Source: Bacillota bacterium | Lineage (GTDB): Bacteria; Bacillota; Clostridia; Oscillospirales; Acutalibacteraceae | DNA: 14,371 bases | NCBI GenBank assembly: GCA_023420245.1 | Contig: JAEZWL010000124.1 | Coordinates: 1 to 14,371, forward strand | Direction: 5' to 3' | In this document: positions 6,602 through 14,363 of the stretch, piece after piece | Layout: every line of letters begins with the position of its first letter | Position numbering within the stretch: position 1 is the stretch's first letter | Translations under genes and position numbers: made by a program | The notes under the pieces: generated by a model | The model's input: the letters and a program-made list of their open reading frames with translations, nothing else | Told to the model about the DNA's origin: nothing | Databases searched by the model: none

Positions 6602-9600
6602 GCGCCGTCCCTCCCATAATGCTGGAATCCCAGATCAAGGAGTTTTTGAGTAATTTCCTGACGTTTTCTGAAAATATCGGGAACACGTCGTTTTATCTCA
6701 GGAGCAATCAGTTTTGTAATAATGAATGTCCTCAAGGTTTTTAGCATGGAATCGTTGTTCCAGAAATTCACTGATGCAGCATCCGTCCTCAGACGTTCCA
6801 ACACGTCGTTAGTTAAATCCTTGAGGGCATTAAAATCGCCTTCTTCAAGGTCTGCAAAGTCCTTAGTACCATATAGTTCCTGCTTCAGAAGGGCAAAGAA
6901 AGGCATCTCATGTTCTGGCTCATAACCGTAGGTTTTTTCACGCTGACGGCCTTCAATAATTTCTTCACGGAATTTTTCGAGGGCTTCGCGCAAATCAGCC
7001 CAATTATCTTTAAATTCCTGTAACAAGGCTTCCAATTTTTCACTCAATCGAGTAAAGAGTTCCGGGTCTTTTGGGGTATTTACGTTGATGTATTCACGAA
7101 CGGCATATTTTATTTCGTCGCATACCGCACGATCGCTCTTTGGTCTTTTCTTGACATCATCCATAAAGTCGCTTGATAGCAAAGATACTGGTGCAATCTC
7201 AAGCGATACTCCATTTACATCAAGGTAGTCCTCGATAATTGCTCTAACTTTTTTACTTGCATCCTTCATGGAAAAACGAGAATCGCGGGTGAGCTTTGCC
7301 ACCGATTCTCTAATGAAAGCAAGCATTTTAAAAGTATCGCTATAGTCCAAAGCAGCAGGATTAGGTAGCACACGGTCGAACAGTCTCGACAATACACTGA
7401 ATAGTGCGTTAAACTCGTCACGCAGATTATCGTCTGCCACTAATTCCTCAATAATACTTCCGGTTTCGTCAAGAGAGCACACATTTACCTTGTCGTTAAT
7501 GAACTGCAAAATATTATTATATGCGCTGTTTAGTGAATCTATGTCCTGTGCAGGGTTTTTCATAGCTGCTATGGTTTCGTCAATGTCGGCATCAGCGTAT
7601 TCAGCCAGCGCGTCGCGCATATGGTTTGCCACGCCAACATAATCGACTACATAACCACATTTCTTGTCAGCGCCGCAAGTACGATTTACTCGGGCAATTG
7701 CCTGAAGCAGGGTGTGGTTCTTGAGGACTTTATCTAAATACATAACCTGCTCAATTGGTGCGTCAAAGCCTGTCAGGAGCATGGCAGTAACAACGATAAT
7801 ACCATAATTTCCGTCGCCGCTTTTTTTACCTTTTCCACCGTAAGGAGCTTTGAAGCCATCAACGGTGAGCTCATTTGCTTGTTCATCACCGTAGGCTTTC
7901 AAATGCGGTTCCTCATTTTGTGTGGTAGAGATAATACAAGCCGTCTTGACCTGCTTCAGTTTGGCGATGTCAATGTTCTGCGGATTGCTCTTTTCAAGTT
8001 CGGCAATTTTTATCGGAAGCTGCTCGTCGATTGTCACTTTATATCTATGTGCCGCTTCTTTACTGACGCCGACGATCTGCGCCTTGAAACCATTCCCAAA
8101 GACAGTGTTTATGTAGTGGTCAAGCATGTCGGAGGCTTTGGCTCGAATGACTTCCCACGCTTCCAGATAACCTTTGGCAGTATACTTACCCATAATTTCC
8201 TGTTGTTCTTCAGTTTCCATATAACCGAAAACATCTATGAAGTCACGATTCATAGCGTCATGGTCGGTAATCGCGCTATTAGTAGCACGACCTTCATATT
8301 TTATTTCTACAACTACCTCATCTTCGACCGCCTGGCGCATGGTATATGCGTCTATATAGCCGCCAAATGTGTCGATGGTTTTCGTTATGGGAGTACCGGT
8401 AAATGCAACCTTTACTGCTTTTGGCATACTGCGCCACATGTTGGCTGCAAGGTCAGAGTATTCACTGCGGTGAGCCTCATCAATCATGACAAGAATTCGG
8501 CTTGATTCATTCAACACAGGAAATTTCTCCGTCTTTTCTCCACGGTCACCAAATTTGTGAACCATGGCTACGGTTACATCGCTGGCGGTGTTATGTATCA
8601 GCTTTTTTAAACCTTCAATGCTTCCTGCCTCGTTGACAGTATACTTGATTGCTTTCGTTGATTTAAACAGCTGAGTTTGCAAGTCCTTTCTGTCGATGAG
8701 AAGAACGATTTTATAATCCTTTAAATCTGATGAGTTGAACATTTTGCGGATGACAAACATCATGGTTAAAGACTTACCGCTGCCCTGGGTATGCCAGAGG
8801 GTTCCGCCGGCCTGATCTTTCCTCAATCGCTCCACGATTTTGCGGGCGCCGCGATACTGCATATAGCGCGGTACGATTTTTATGGTTCGTCCCTCGTCGT
8901 CTTCAATGAATACTGTGTAGTTTTGAATAATATCCAGCAGATGGGAAGGCTCAAGCATTCCGGCAGTAAGAACTTCCTGGCTGGAGGGTACACCATTTTC
9001 CTTGATATCGGATAGCTTGAAAGGATACGGGTCTTTCCACTCAATGAAGTGGCTTGCCCCGCCCGTAATACTTGTGTAGCGGGCAGCATGATAGCAGGTG
9101 GAAACAACAAACTGGTTATAGAAAAACAGTTCGGGAACACCCTCAGCAGATGAAGCCCCACGCTTGTCCTGATAGCGGAAGAGCTGATCGATTCCCTCGG
9201 CTATCGGCTCTGCGATATCCGGGGCTTTACATTCCACGACAACAAGCGGCAAACCGTTGACGAAGATAACCACGTCTGGGATGATGTATTCCTCTTTGCC
9301 TGGTATGCGCACCTTGTACTGGCTTATGGCGAGAAAATCATTTCGAGTTTTGTCTTTGTTGAAGCCATCAGCGTCCGACCAGTCAATGAGGCGTACAGGG
9401 CAATTAGCTTCACCCGTCTCCTCGTTATAAGCGGATAAGCCTTCAACAATACGGTTTAAAATCTCAATATTGTTTTCCAACGTCTTATTCATCGGGTAGG
9501 GATAGTTCTGTAACTGGACGCACAAGTCATCAGTCTGCGTGTCATTTAACCATGGGTTTAGACGCACCAGTGCTTCTTTCAGCTTTTTTACAATGATGAC

Positions 9601-9741
9601 CTCCGCAAGAGATACGCGGTAACTCTTTTCAGGGGTGTGCTTGTCACTATCATCAAGTCGCAGCACAGTCCAGCCAAGGGCTTCAAGCTGTTGAAGCAAT
9701 GGCTCTTCCACATATTTTAGTTCTGACGGTCTGCCAGACAT
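6598..9741 (-). CDS. hsdR: Type I restriction enzyme, R (endonuclease/translocase) subunit
   Basis: HsdR cuts DNA after ATP-driven translocation when the HsdMS complex meets an unmethylated site. The 1047 residues show the full order of modules. First comes an N-terminal PD-(D/E)XK nuclease: D156 in IIPDVVIF, E170 and K172 in VVVECKAP, followed by QLFRY with Q186 and Y190 of the QxxxY motif. Next is superfamily 2 helicase domain 1: HTQGSGKS at 317-324, IDEAHRSEY with DEAH at 421-424, and FTGTP. Helicase domain 2 has LLTGFDAP near 655-662 and LLQAIARVNR at 678-687. A helical C-terminal region follows that is expected to dock on the methyltransferase. All key residues are present and the length is normal. 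GGGAGGG lies 7 nt before the ATG. It starts 15 nt after hsdS and overlaps the next gene by 4 nt. Confidence 0.98.
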   Translation of the reverse strand: MSGRPSELKYVEEPLLQQLEALGWTVLRLDDSDKHTPEKSYRVSLAEVIIVKKLKEALVRLNPWLNDTQTDDLCVQLQNYPYPMNKTLENNIEILNRIVEGLSAYNEETGEANCPVRLIDWSDADGFNKDKTRNDFLAISQYKVRIPGKEEYIIPDVVIFVNGLPLVVVECKAPDIAEPIAEGIDQLFRYQDKRGASSAEGVPELFFYNQFVVSTCYHAARYTSITGGASHFIEWKDPYPFKLSDIKENGVPSSQEVLTAGMLEPSHLLDIIQNYTVFIEDDEGRTIKIVPRYMQYRGARKIVERLRKDQAGGTLWHTQGSGKSLTMMFVIRKMFNSSDLKDYKIVLLIDRKDLQTQLFKSTKAIKYTVNEAGSIEGLKKLIHNTASDVTVAMVHKFGDRGEKTEKFPVLNESSRILVMIDEAHRSEYSDLAANMWRSMPKAVKVAFTGTPITKTIDTFGGYIDAYTMRQAVEDEVVVEIKYEGRATNSAITDHDAMNRDFIDVFGYMETEEQQEIMGKYTAKGYLEAWEVIRAKASDMLDHYINTVFGNGFKAQIVGVSKEAAHRYKVTIDEQLPIKIAELEKSNPQNIDIAKLKQVKTACIISTTQNEEPHLKAYGDEQANELTVDGFKAPYGGKGKKSGDGNYGIIVVTAMLLTGFDAPIEQVMYLDKVLKNHTLLQAIARVNRTCGADKKCGYVVDYVGVANHMRDALAEYADADIDETIAAMKNPAQDIDSLNSAYNNILQFINDKVNVCSLDETGSIIEELVADDNLRDEFNALFSVLSRLFDRVLPNPAALDYSDTFKMLAFIRESVAKLTRDSRFSMKDASKKVRAIIEDYLDVNGVSLEIAPVSLLSSDFMDDVKKRPKSDRAVCDEIKYAVREYINVNTPKDPELFTRLSEKLEALLQEFKDNWADLREALEKFREEIIEGRQREKTYGYEPEHEMPFFALLKQELYGTKDFADLEEGDFNALKDLTNDVLERLRTDAASVNFWNNDSMLKTLRTFIITKLIAPEIKRRVPDIFRKRQEITQKLLDLGFQHYGRDGA

Positions 9742-9756
9742 ATTGAAGCCCTCCCT

Positions 9757-10938
9757 TTACATTAAAGCGTCTACATTTACCGTGTTTGTTAGCAGGTCAT
9801 GCATCAAGCCTCGCTTGATGTTCTGCAATTTCTCTAGGTAGTCGCGTTCATTTTGCATTCTCTTGTCGGATGCAAGGAGTTGTTCCGATACTACCTTTTG
9901 TTCAGTAAGCGTCTTTGGTATCCGAATCATGAAACGATTTAATTCTTTTTTAGGCAATTCCAAAAATGTAGTACCCGACGAAACGCGTTCAAGTTGAGAA
10001 GTCGATTTACTGAGGTAGTAGTATAGGTAAAGCGGATCAGTATCAGGATTGCAAATCAGGCCCTTGCAACCTTGGTTAAACGTAAACGGAACGGTCACAA
10101 TAGCACAATACCCGACCGGCGCTCGGTTTGATATAATTACCGAGTTGGCAGGCAACAGTATTCTCGTTGCTTTTTTCACGCCGCTATCAGTAAGCTTTCT
10201 TGCTGAGTTATTTATAAAGGGGGTGGTTATCCCACTCAGGTCATTCGGTGTTATCCAGACGTTATGGCCTTCCCAATATGAAGGATCAGCAGTTGTAGGT
10301 GTGCTTCCCGATACAATTTGACATAGCCGTGATAGGGGTAAATCCTCTCCGCTATTTAGCAAATCTTGCATCATCCCCGCCTTAATGTTTTTATATTTTT
10401 CTATTAAGGCGCGAGTCTTATCGATAGCATCATCCACAGTACTGAGAACTTCGGCAATTTTGGTTTGTCTGGGAGGATCGGGAGCCTCAAATAAGAACTT
10501 ATAAAAGTGCTCTTGATTGAGATGCTTAATTGTCGATCCTGTTAGAATGTTCTTCATGAATAAGGTAAACTGATGAGAATTTAAAACGTAATAGAGAAAT
10601 TCAGGAACGATATTTCCATTGATAGCTCTCACAACGAAAACGCCGCTGTTAAGAGTAACCTTTCCAGGACAATCCTGTACAATAGCAGTTTTTCCTATAG
10701 TGCCATCCTTAGTTATCAACAAGTCATGCTCTTTTAACTGTATCCCAGCATCCTGCTTGAACCGACGTTCGTCAACGTGATAGCAAGTGTCCCAATCTAT
10801 TTTCCCGTTTATGAAATCGGTACCAGTAACCAGATAGGGACCATAGTCAGTAAATTCCTCAGCACGAAGGCCCTGCCATCCAATTCGCGCTCGCAGGTTG
10901 AAACAATCTATAATTTTATATTGCCTCATATCACTCAT
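9757..10938 (-). CDS. hsdS: Type I restriction enzyme, S (specificity) subunit
   Basis: HsdS sets the bipartite DNA target shared by methylation and cleavage. The 393 residues show the two-fold layout: target recognition domain 1 (about 1-153); central conserved helical region (about 154-196, QTKIAEVLSTVDDAIDK, KAGMMQDLL); target recognition domain 2 (about 200-340, with IVSGSTP, YWEG, WITPNDL, NRAPVG and FNQGCKG); and a distal conserved helix (about 345-386, EQKVVSEQLLASD, KRGLMHDLL). The two TRDs differ, so the target is probably asymmetric; its sequence cannot be read from the protein. The ATG overlaps the hsdM stop (ATGA), so synthesis is coupled to HsdM. No second hsdS copy or inverted recombination repeats are seen, so shuffling of specificity is not evident within this window. 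Confidence 0.97.
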   Translation of the reverse strand: MSDMRQYKIIDCFNLRARIGWQGLRAEEFTDYGPYLVTGTDFINGKIDWDTCYHVDERRFKQDAGIQLKEHDLLITKDGTIGKTAIVQDCPGKVTLNSGVFVVRAINGNIVPEFLYYVLNSHQFTLFMKNILTGSTIKHLNQEHFYKFLFEAPDPPRQTKIAEVLSTVDDAIDKTRALIEKYKNIKAGMMQDLLNSGEDLPLSRLCQIVSGSTPTTADPSYWEGHNVWITPNDLSGITTPFINNSARKLTDSGVKKATRILLPANSVIISNRAPVGYCAIVTVPFTFNQGCKGLICNPDTDPLYLYYYLSKSTSQLERVSSGTTFLELPKKELNRFMIRIPKTLTEQKVVSEQLLASDKRMQNERDYLEKLQNIKRGLMHDLLTNTVNVDALM

Positions 10939-13487
10939 CGAAAGTATCCCAGCCTTTCTAGAAAACCGTTCAATTTATCCTCGGCAGATTTTCTTTTGGA
11001 CAGAAGCTCATTTGCTGATACATAGTATTTCTCCCAAAGCCTGCAGATCACCTTTACTGTCTTGGCAATTTCGGCATTCAGATATTTATCAAGTTCAGTG
11101 ACAAATCCTTCGTGCAACAACTGCATGACAAGGGTTTCACACTGTTCAGACGTCAACTTTTCACGTTCTTTGGTAACCTTCCCCTGCAAGTCGGCTGTTT
11201 TCTTTTTTAATTCACGGTTTAACTTGTTCTTCTCTGTTTCCAGCTCCTTAATTTTCTTTAGAGAAGCTTTTGCATCAGTAGTATTGAGAGCCTTAAGATA
11301 ATCTTTCACCTGTTTAATTGTCGGCTCTTTTACCTCGGTCTCTTCGCCTTCGTCTTCCTCGCCCTCATCGTCATTACCAATATCAATGGAGGAAACATAG
11401 CTTTGCAGATCTGCTAGAGCAGATTCTGCCTCGTCCTCCAGCGACTTTAAAGCTGCAAGATCATCCGCGAAATGCTCCAGTGCGATTTTTTCGTCACTGA
11501 CCAGCGCGGAAACAAAGCCCTCCGCGCCGATGGTCTTAAAGACATTCTTTATCTTGATGACTTCCTTGACTGAGACCTTGGTTTCCTTGCCATCTGCAGA
11601 TTGTTCAATCTCTGTATACTCACGAACGGTGTAACTGTGGTCCCACCAGTTGGCGAACACGCCGATGCACTGAAACCTGTCCAGTATGCCAACTGGCTCT
11701 AAGGTATCAGCAAGGAGAGCCGTAAATTTCTTGGTAAAGTCGGAAATGCCTAGGTCGGTTTCTACCTCGTTTACAGCAGCTCCTGCCTGTGTCCAGAAGG
11801 ATTCAAAAGCGTCACGCATCCTGCCATTAGCAGCGGTCACGCCGAGGTGTGCTGAGATGAATGTCTTGATTTTTGTTTTATCGGCGCAGACTTCTTTAAA
11901 CAGCGAATAGCCGTCGCCACGGTCTTGAAACACATCCGCTTCTGCGATAGAATATTTTGCAATCAGTCCGTTTAGAGCGGTGATTTCCCCATTGGGAACA
12001 CCGCCGAGGATATGAGCTTTTACGTCGTGGGGTTCCTGAGGCGGCGTATTATCAACATACCGTCTGATGTTCAGATTGCAGTCGTTACCATTTTCATCAA
12101 GAATTTCTTCAAGGGGAACGATACTGGAATACCCTCGAACTTCTTCTATGTTATCAAACACCCAGACAATTTTTTCACTGTCTTCTGGGCGCAAATAGTT
12201 CTGATTTTTGCCTTCGCCATATTCTGCGTCGGCGTTGATAATTAATACCTTGCCTTTGAGCTTGGCGGGTTTTTTCTTATTGATAACCAATAGACATGTT
12301 GGAATGCTCGTCCCATAAAATAAATCAGGAGGAAGGCTGATGATCGCCTGAACAATGTCCTGCTTGTCCGTCAAAATACCTTTGCGTATCTTCTTTTCCT
12401 CTCCGCCGCGAAATAACACACCGTGAGGCATGACAGTAATCATCATACCATCTGGTTTAGTGCTGGCAATCATATGCTGAACAAACATCAAATCAGCTTT
12501 TTTTCCAGTTTGAGGAGCCCAACCGTATGCAAAGCGGTTTTGAAGTTGCATTTTATCCGATTTTGAGTAGTTTTGAGAAAACGGCGGATTGGCAAGCACG
12601 CGGTCAAACTGCTTCGTCTTGCCGTCAGCCTGCCAGTGCGGTTCCATAAGCGTATCGCCGTGCTCAATATTTGCGCTCTTGATGTCATGCATAATCATGT
12701 TCATTTTACAGATTGACCAGACGGTCGCGGCATCATCCTGACCGAACAGGGCTAGCTTCCTTCCATCACCGCCCTGTTCCTCTACATACTGTTTACTGTG
12801 AATAAGCATACCACCGCTGCCTACGGTTGGATCGTAAATCTCCATGTTTTCCTGCGGCTTAACCAGCCGTACCATAAGCTGCACAACAGGAGATGGTGTA
12901 TAGAATTCGCCACCCTTTTTTCCCGCAGAGTCGGCAAAATTCTTTATCATGTATTCATAAGCCGCACCCAGCAAATCCGGAAAGACAAAATTGTCGTTTG
13001 TAAGCTTATATTTATTGAAATGCCGGATCAGCTGTACTAATCGCTCGTTAGTGATGATTTGCTTGGATTTTACTGTTTTTGCAAAATTGATATTTTTAAG
13101 CACTCCATCAAGTTGGTTGTTTGCCTCTTCTATTGCAGTAAGCGCTCGCTTCAATTTAGAAGCAACCTCAGTCTTCTCATGAAGGATGCCTTTCCACCCG
13201 TCGCCGGTGTCTTCGCATTCCCAACGCGCCTTTATTGGCACGAAAAAGGTGTCGCCATATGAAGTGGGATCATTAATATATTCATCAAACTCGGCATCCG
13301 TTAGTTCAAGTTTCTTTGCCTGAGCGATCACTTCTTTTCGTTTAGCATCAAAATTGTCGGAAAGACGTTTAAGAAACAACATTCCAAATATGTATTCTTT
13401 GAACTCGGAGGCATCCATCTTGCCACGCAAAATATCTGCTGCTTTGAGCAGATGACTTTCGAGTTGTGAAATTGTTAGTTTAGGCAT
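10935..13487 (-). CDS. hsdM: Type I restriction enzyme, M (N6-adenine methyltransferase) subunit, long form
   Basis: HsdM transfers methyl from SAM to adenine N6 within the target chosen by HsdS. The core is clear: helical N-terminal domain (1-170), GGEFYTPSPVVQLM (192-205), the SAM-binding motif DPTVGSGG (219-226), the catalytic NPPF (300-303), and a strand LPPDLFYGTSIPTCLLVI. At 850 residues it is much longer than the roughly 500 of classical HsdM. The extension after about 500 holds a conserved-looking domain, an acidic linker around 705-718, then a Lys/Glu-rich coiled coil (about 740-780) and a helical tail. Long HsdM forms occur in other bacteria; the role of the extension is unknown to me. 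GGAGA lies 8 nt before the ATG. It heads the overlapping block and follows the HTH gene by 122 nt. Confidence 0.97.
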   Translation of the reverse strand: MPKLTISQLESHLLKAADILRGKMDASEFKEYIFGMLFLKRLSDNFDAKRKEVIAQAKKLELTDAEFDEYINDPTSYGDTFFVPIKARWECEDTGDGWKGILHEKTEVASKLKRALTAIEEANNQLDGVLKNINFAKTVKSKQIITNERLVQLIRHFNKYKLTNDNFVFPDLLGAAYEYMIKNFADSAGKKGGEFYTPSPVVQLMVRLVKPQENMEIYDPTVGSGGMLIHSKQYVEEQGGDGRKLALFGQDDAATVWSICKMNMIMHDIKSANIEHGDTLMEPHWQADGKTKQFDRVLANPPFSQNYSKSDKMQLQNRFAYGWAPQTGKKADLMFVQHMIASTKPDGMMITVMPHGVLFRGGEEKKIRKGILTDKQDIVQAIISLPPDLFYGTSIPTCLLVINKKKPAKLKGKVLIINADAEYGEGKNQNYLRPEDSEKIVWVFDNIEEVRGYSSIVPLEEILDENGNDCNLNIRRYVDNTPPQEPHDVKAHILGGVPNGEITALNGLIAKYSIAEADVFQDRGDGYSLFKEVCADKTKIKTFISAHLGVTAANGRMRDAFESFWTQAGAAVNEVETDLGISDFTKKFTALLADTLEPVGILDRFQCIGVFANWWDHSYTVREYTEIEQSADGKETKVSVKEVIKIKNVFKTIGAEGFVSALVSDEKIALEHFADDLAALKSLEDEAESALADLQSYVSSIDIGNDDEGEEDEGEETEVKEPTIKQVKDYLKALNTTDAKASLKKIKELETEKNKLNRELKKKTADLQGKVTKEREKLTSEQCETLVMQLLHEGFVTELDKYLNAEIAKTVKVICRLWEKYYVSANELLSKRKSAEDKLNGFLERLGYFR

Positions 13488-13512
13488 GAGTAGGGTCTCC
13501 CTTGTATAATTA

Positions 13513-13563
13513 TTAAGCTTATGAGTTTATACGATAGATCCGTCCAGTTGCCCTTAAGCTTAA
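13513..13563. promoter_or_regulatory. Pair of TTAAGCTTA palindromic sites upstream of hsdM
   Basis: TTAAGCTTA occurs at 13513-13521 (palindromic core TAAGCTTA) and again at 13554-13563 as the perfect palindrome TTAAGCTTAA. Their centres are 41 bp apart, close to four helical turns, in the 122-bp gap between the HTH gene and hsdM. They are candidate operator sites for the HTH protein. No good consensus promoter was found between them, so the role is inference. Confidence 0.35.
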
Positions 13564-13609
13564 CAGACATAGGACTTTGCGCTTCCAAAAATGTGTGTAA
13601 TTAAATAAA

Positions 13610-13807
13610 CTAATCTTTATCTGCCGCACCACCGGATCGAATCCATTCATCGACTTCAGAAATTTTAAACTTCCAAAGGCGACCAACCTTATGAGCAGGC
13701 ATGTTACGGTTGCTAATCCATTGCAATACGGTTTCACGACTGACACCAAGATAATCTGTTATTATATCCATAGATGACCATTTCTCGAGGTTCAGGTCCT
13801 TGTCCAT
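13610..13807 (-). CDS. Excisionase-family helix-turn-helix DNA-binding protein
   Basis: The 65-residue protein is a single winged HTH of the HTH_17/excisionase type: SSMDIITDYLGVSRETVLQWISNRNMPAHKVGRLWKFK with the recognition helix around 22-33, then the typical KISEVDEWIRSGG end. Proteins of this kind often precede type I restriction operons in Firmicutes, and others serve as excisionases of integrative elements. Here no matching tyrosine integrase is present, and it lies directly upstream of hsdM in the same direction, so a regulatory role is more likely. GGAGG lies 9 nt before the ATG. Its promoter carries two direct repeats that could be autoregulatory operators. Confidence 0.9.
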   Translation of the reverse strand: MDKDLNLEKWSSMDIITDYLGVSRETVLQWISNRNMPAHKVGRLWKFKISEVDEWIRSGGAADKD

Positions 13808-13917
13808 TTGATTTTGCCTCCGTTTTTTGATTAATCTCTCTATTGAATTTCTTCATATAGGGAGTATTTGATAAAGCCTTTACTTAATAGACGGCTTGAG
13901 CCCCATATTAATATTTT

Positions 13918-13946
13918 ATTATACCACGTTTAATTATATATTTCAA
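13918..13946 (-). promoter_or_regulatory. Sigma-A-type promoter of the HTH-hsd operon
   Basis: On the minus strand TTGAAA (13941-13946) is followed after 17 nt by TATAAT (13918-13923). The predicted start near 13911 gives a leader of about 100 nt before the HTH gene. No other promoter of this quality was found for the hsd genes. Confidence 0.75.
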
Positions 13947-13952
13947 CGTTTA
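13926..13952. promoter_or_regulatory. Direct repeats overlapping the operon promoter (candidate operator)
   Basis: ACGTTTA occurs at 13926-13932 and 13946-13952, exactly 20 bp apart, about two helical turns. One copy lies in the spacer and the other touches the -35 box of the HTH-hsd promoter. This spacing fits two protein molecules on one DNA face, and the HTH protein encoded just downstream is the obvious candidate. Binding is inferred. Confidence 0.45.
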
Positions 13953-14031
13953 CATATAAATAATCACTTAGATACTCATAAATACTTGTCGATTATAGTC
14001 TTTATCATGCAATCCATTATTAAATATTAGG

Positions 14032-14063
14032 AGGAGAAGATGACCTAAGAATCTTCTCCTTTT
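14032..14063 (+). terminator. Intrinsic terminator, plus strand
   Basis: AGGAGAAGAT (14032-14041) and ATCTTCTCCT (14051-14060) form a perfect 10-bp stem with a 9-nt loop, followed by TTTT (14060-14063). The complementary strand lacks a U-run. No plus-strand gene ends nearby, so it may block antisense or read-through transcription ahead of the promoter at 14169, or be left over from a lost gene. Confidence 0.6.
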
Positions 14064-14168
14064 ACTTCTAAAGCCGTATCTCAGCGAATATAATGTATTA
14101 GGAACTATTTCAATGAATGGTAAACTTTTAATTATTGACAGTTTATATGCGTTTTATTCATCAAATCG

Positions 14169-14197
14169 TTGACAAGCAGAGGAAAATTATGTATAAT
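14169..14197 (+). promoter_or_regulatory. Perfect consensus sigma-A promoter
   Basis: TTGACA (14169-14174), a spacer of exactly 17 nt, and TATAAT (14192-14197) match the consensus at every position. Transcription should begin near 14204 and run right, into the leader hairpin and the gene beyond the window. Another TTGACA at 14135-14140 has no matching -10 box. The strength fits a gene controlled after initiation. Confidence 0.85.
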
Positions 14198-14259
14198 TAC
14201 ATTAATATAATTTCCTGATTTAGCCACGCATACATATTTTAATAAGATTTTTAGCAAGA

Positions 14260-14346
14260 CCCATATACATACAAAATATAACAACTGTTTTAATGCGTAT
14301 TCACGCATTGGCTGGTGTTCTATTTTGTATATATATGGGCTTTTTT
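14260..14346 (+). promoter_or_regulatory. Large terminator hairpin in the 5' leader (attenuator)
   Basis: CCCATATACATACAAAATA (14260-14278) pairs with the segment 14321-14339 at 18 of 19 positions. Directly after it come C and six T (14341-14346), as in an intrinsic terminator. Inside is a second stem AATGCGT (14292-14298)/ACGCATT (14303-14309) with a 4-nt loop. The structure sits between the promoter and the ribosome binding site at the window end and overlaps a short leader ORF. That arrangement is typical of attenuators controlled by ribosome stalling on a leader peptide. Confidence 0.7.
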
Positions 14347-14355
14347 GTTGTCTGA
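14293..14355 (+). CDS. Predicted 20-aa leader peptide
   Basis: The ATG at 14293 opens a 20-codon frame reading MRIHALAG, then VLFCIYMGFFVV, ending at TGA 14353-14355. It begins in the inner stem of the leader hairpin and spans the whole right arm and the T-run, so translating ribosomes would melt the terminator. There is no clear Shine-Dalgarno sequence before the ATG, which is the main weakness. I do not recognise the peptide. It is too hydrophobic and short to be called on sequence alone; its position in the attenuator is the evidence. Confidence 0.45.
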   Translation: MRIHALAGVLFCIYMGFFVV

Positions 14356-14363
14356 TGAAAATC

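Noticed and set aside
7879..8505. Open plus-strand frame of 208 codons
   Set aside because: It lies wholly antisense to hsdR, whose motifs are intact there; no ribosome binding site or recognisable domain.
9757..10938. Phase-variable hsdS by recombination
   Set aside because: The similarity between the two conserved helices is the normal internal repeat of HsdS; no second hsdS, inverted repeats or invertase gene are in the window.
14135..14157. Second promoter at the upstream TTGACA
   Set aside because: No acceptable -10 box at 16-18 nt; the downstream promoter at 14169 is perfect.
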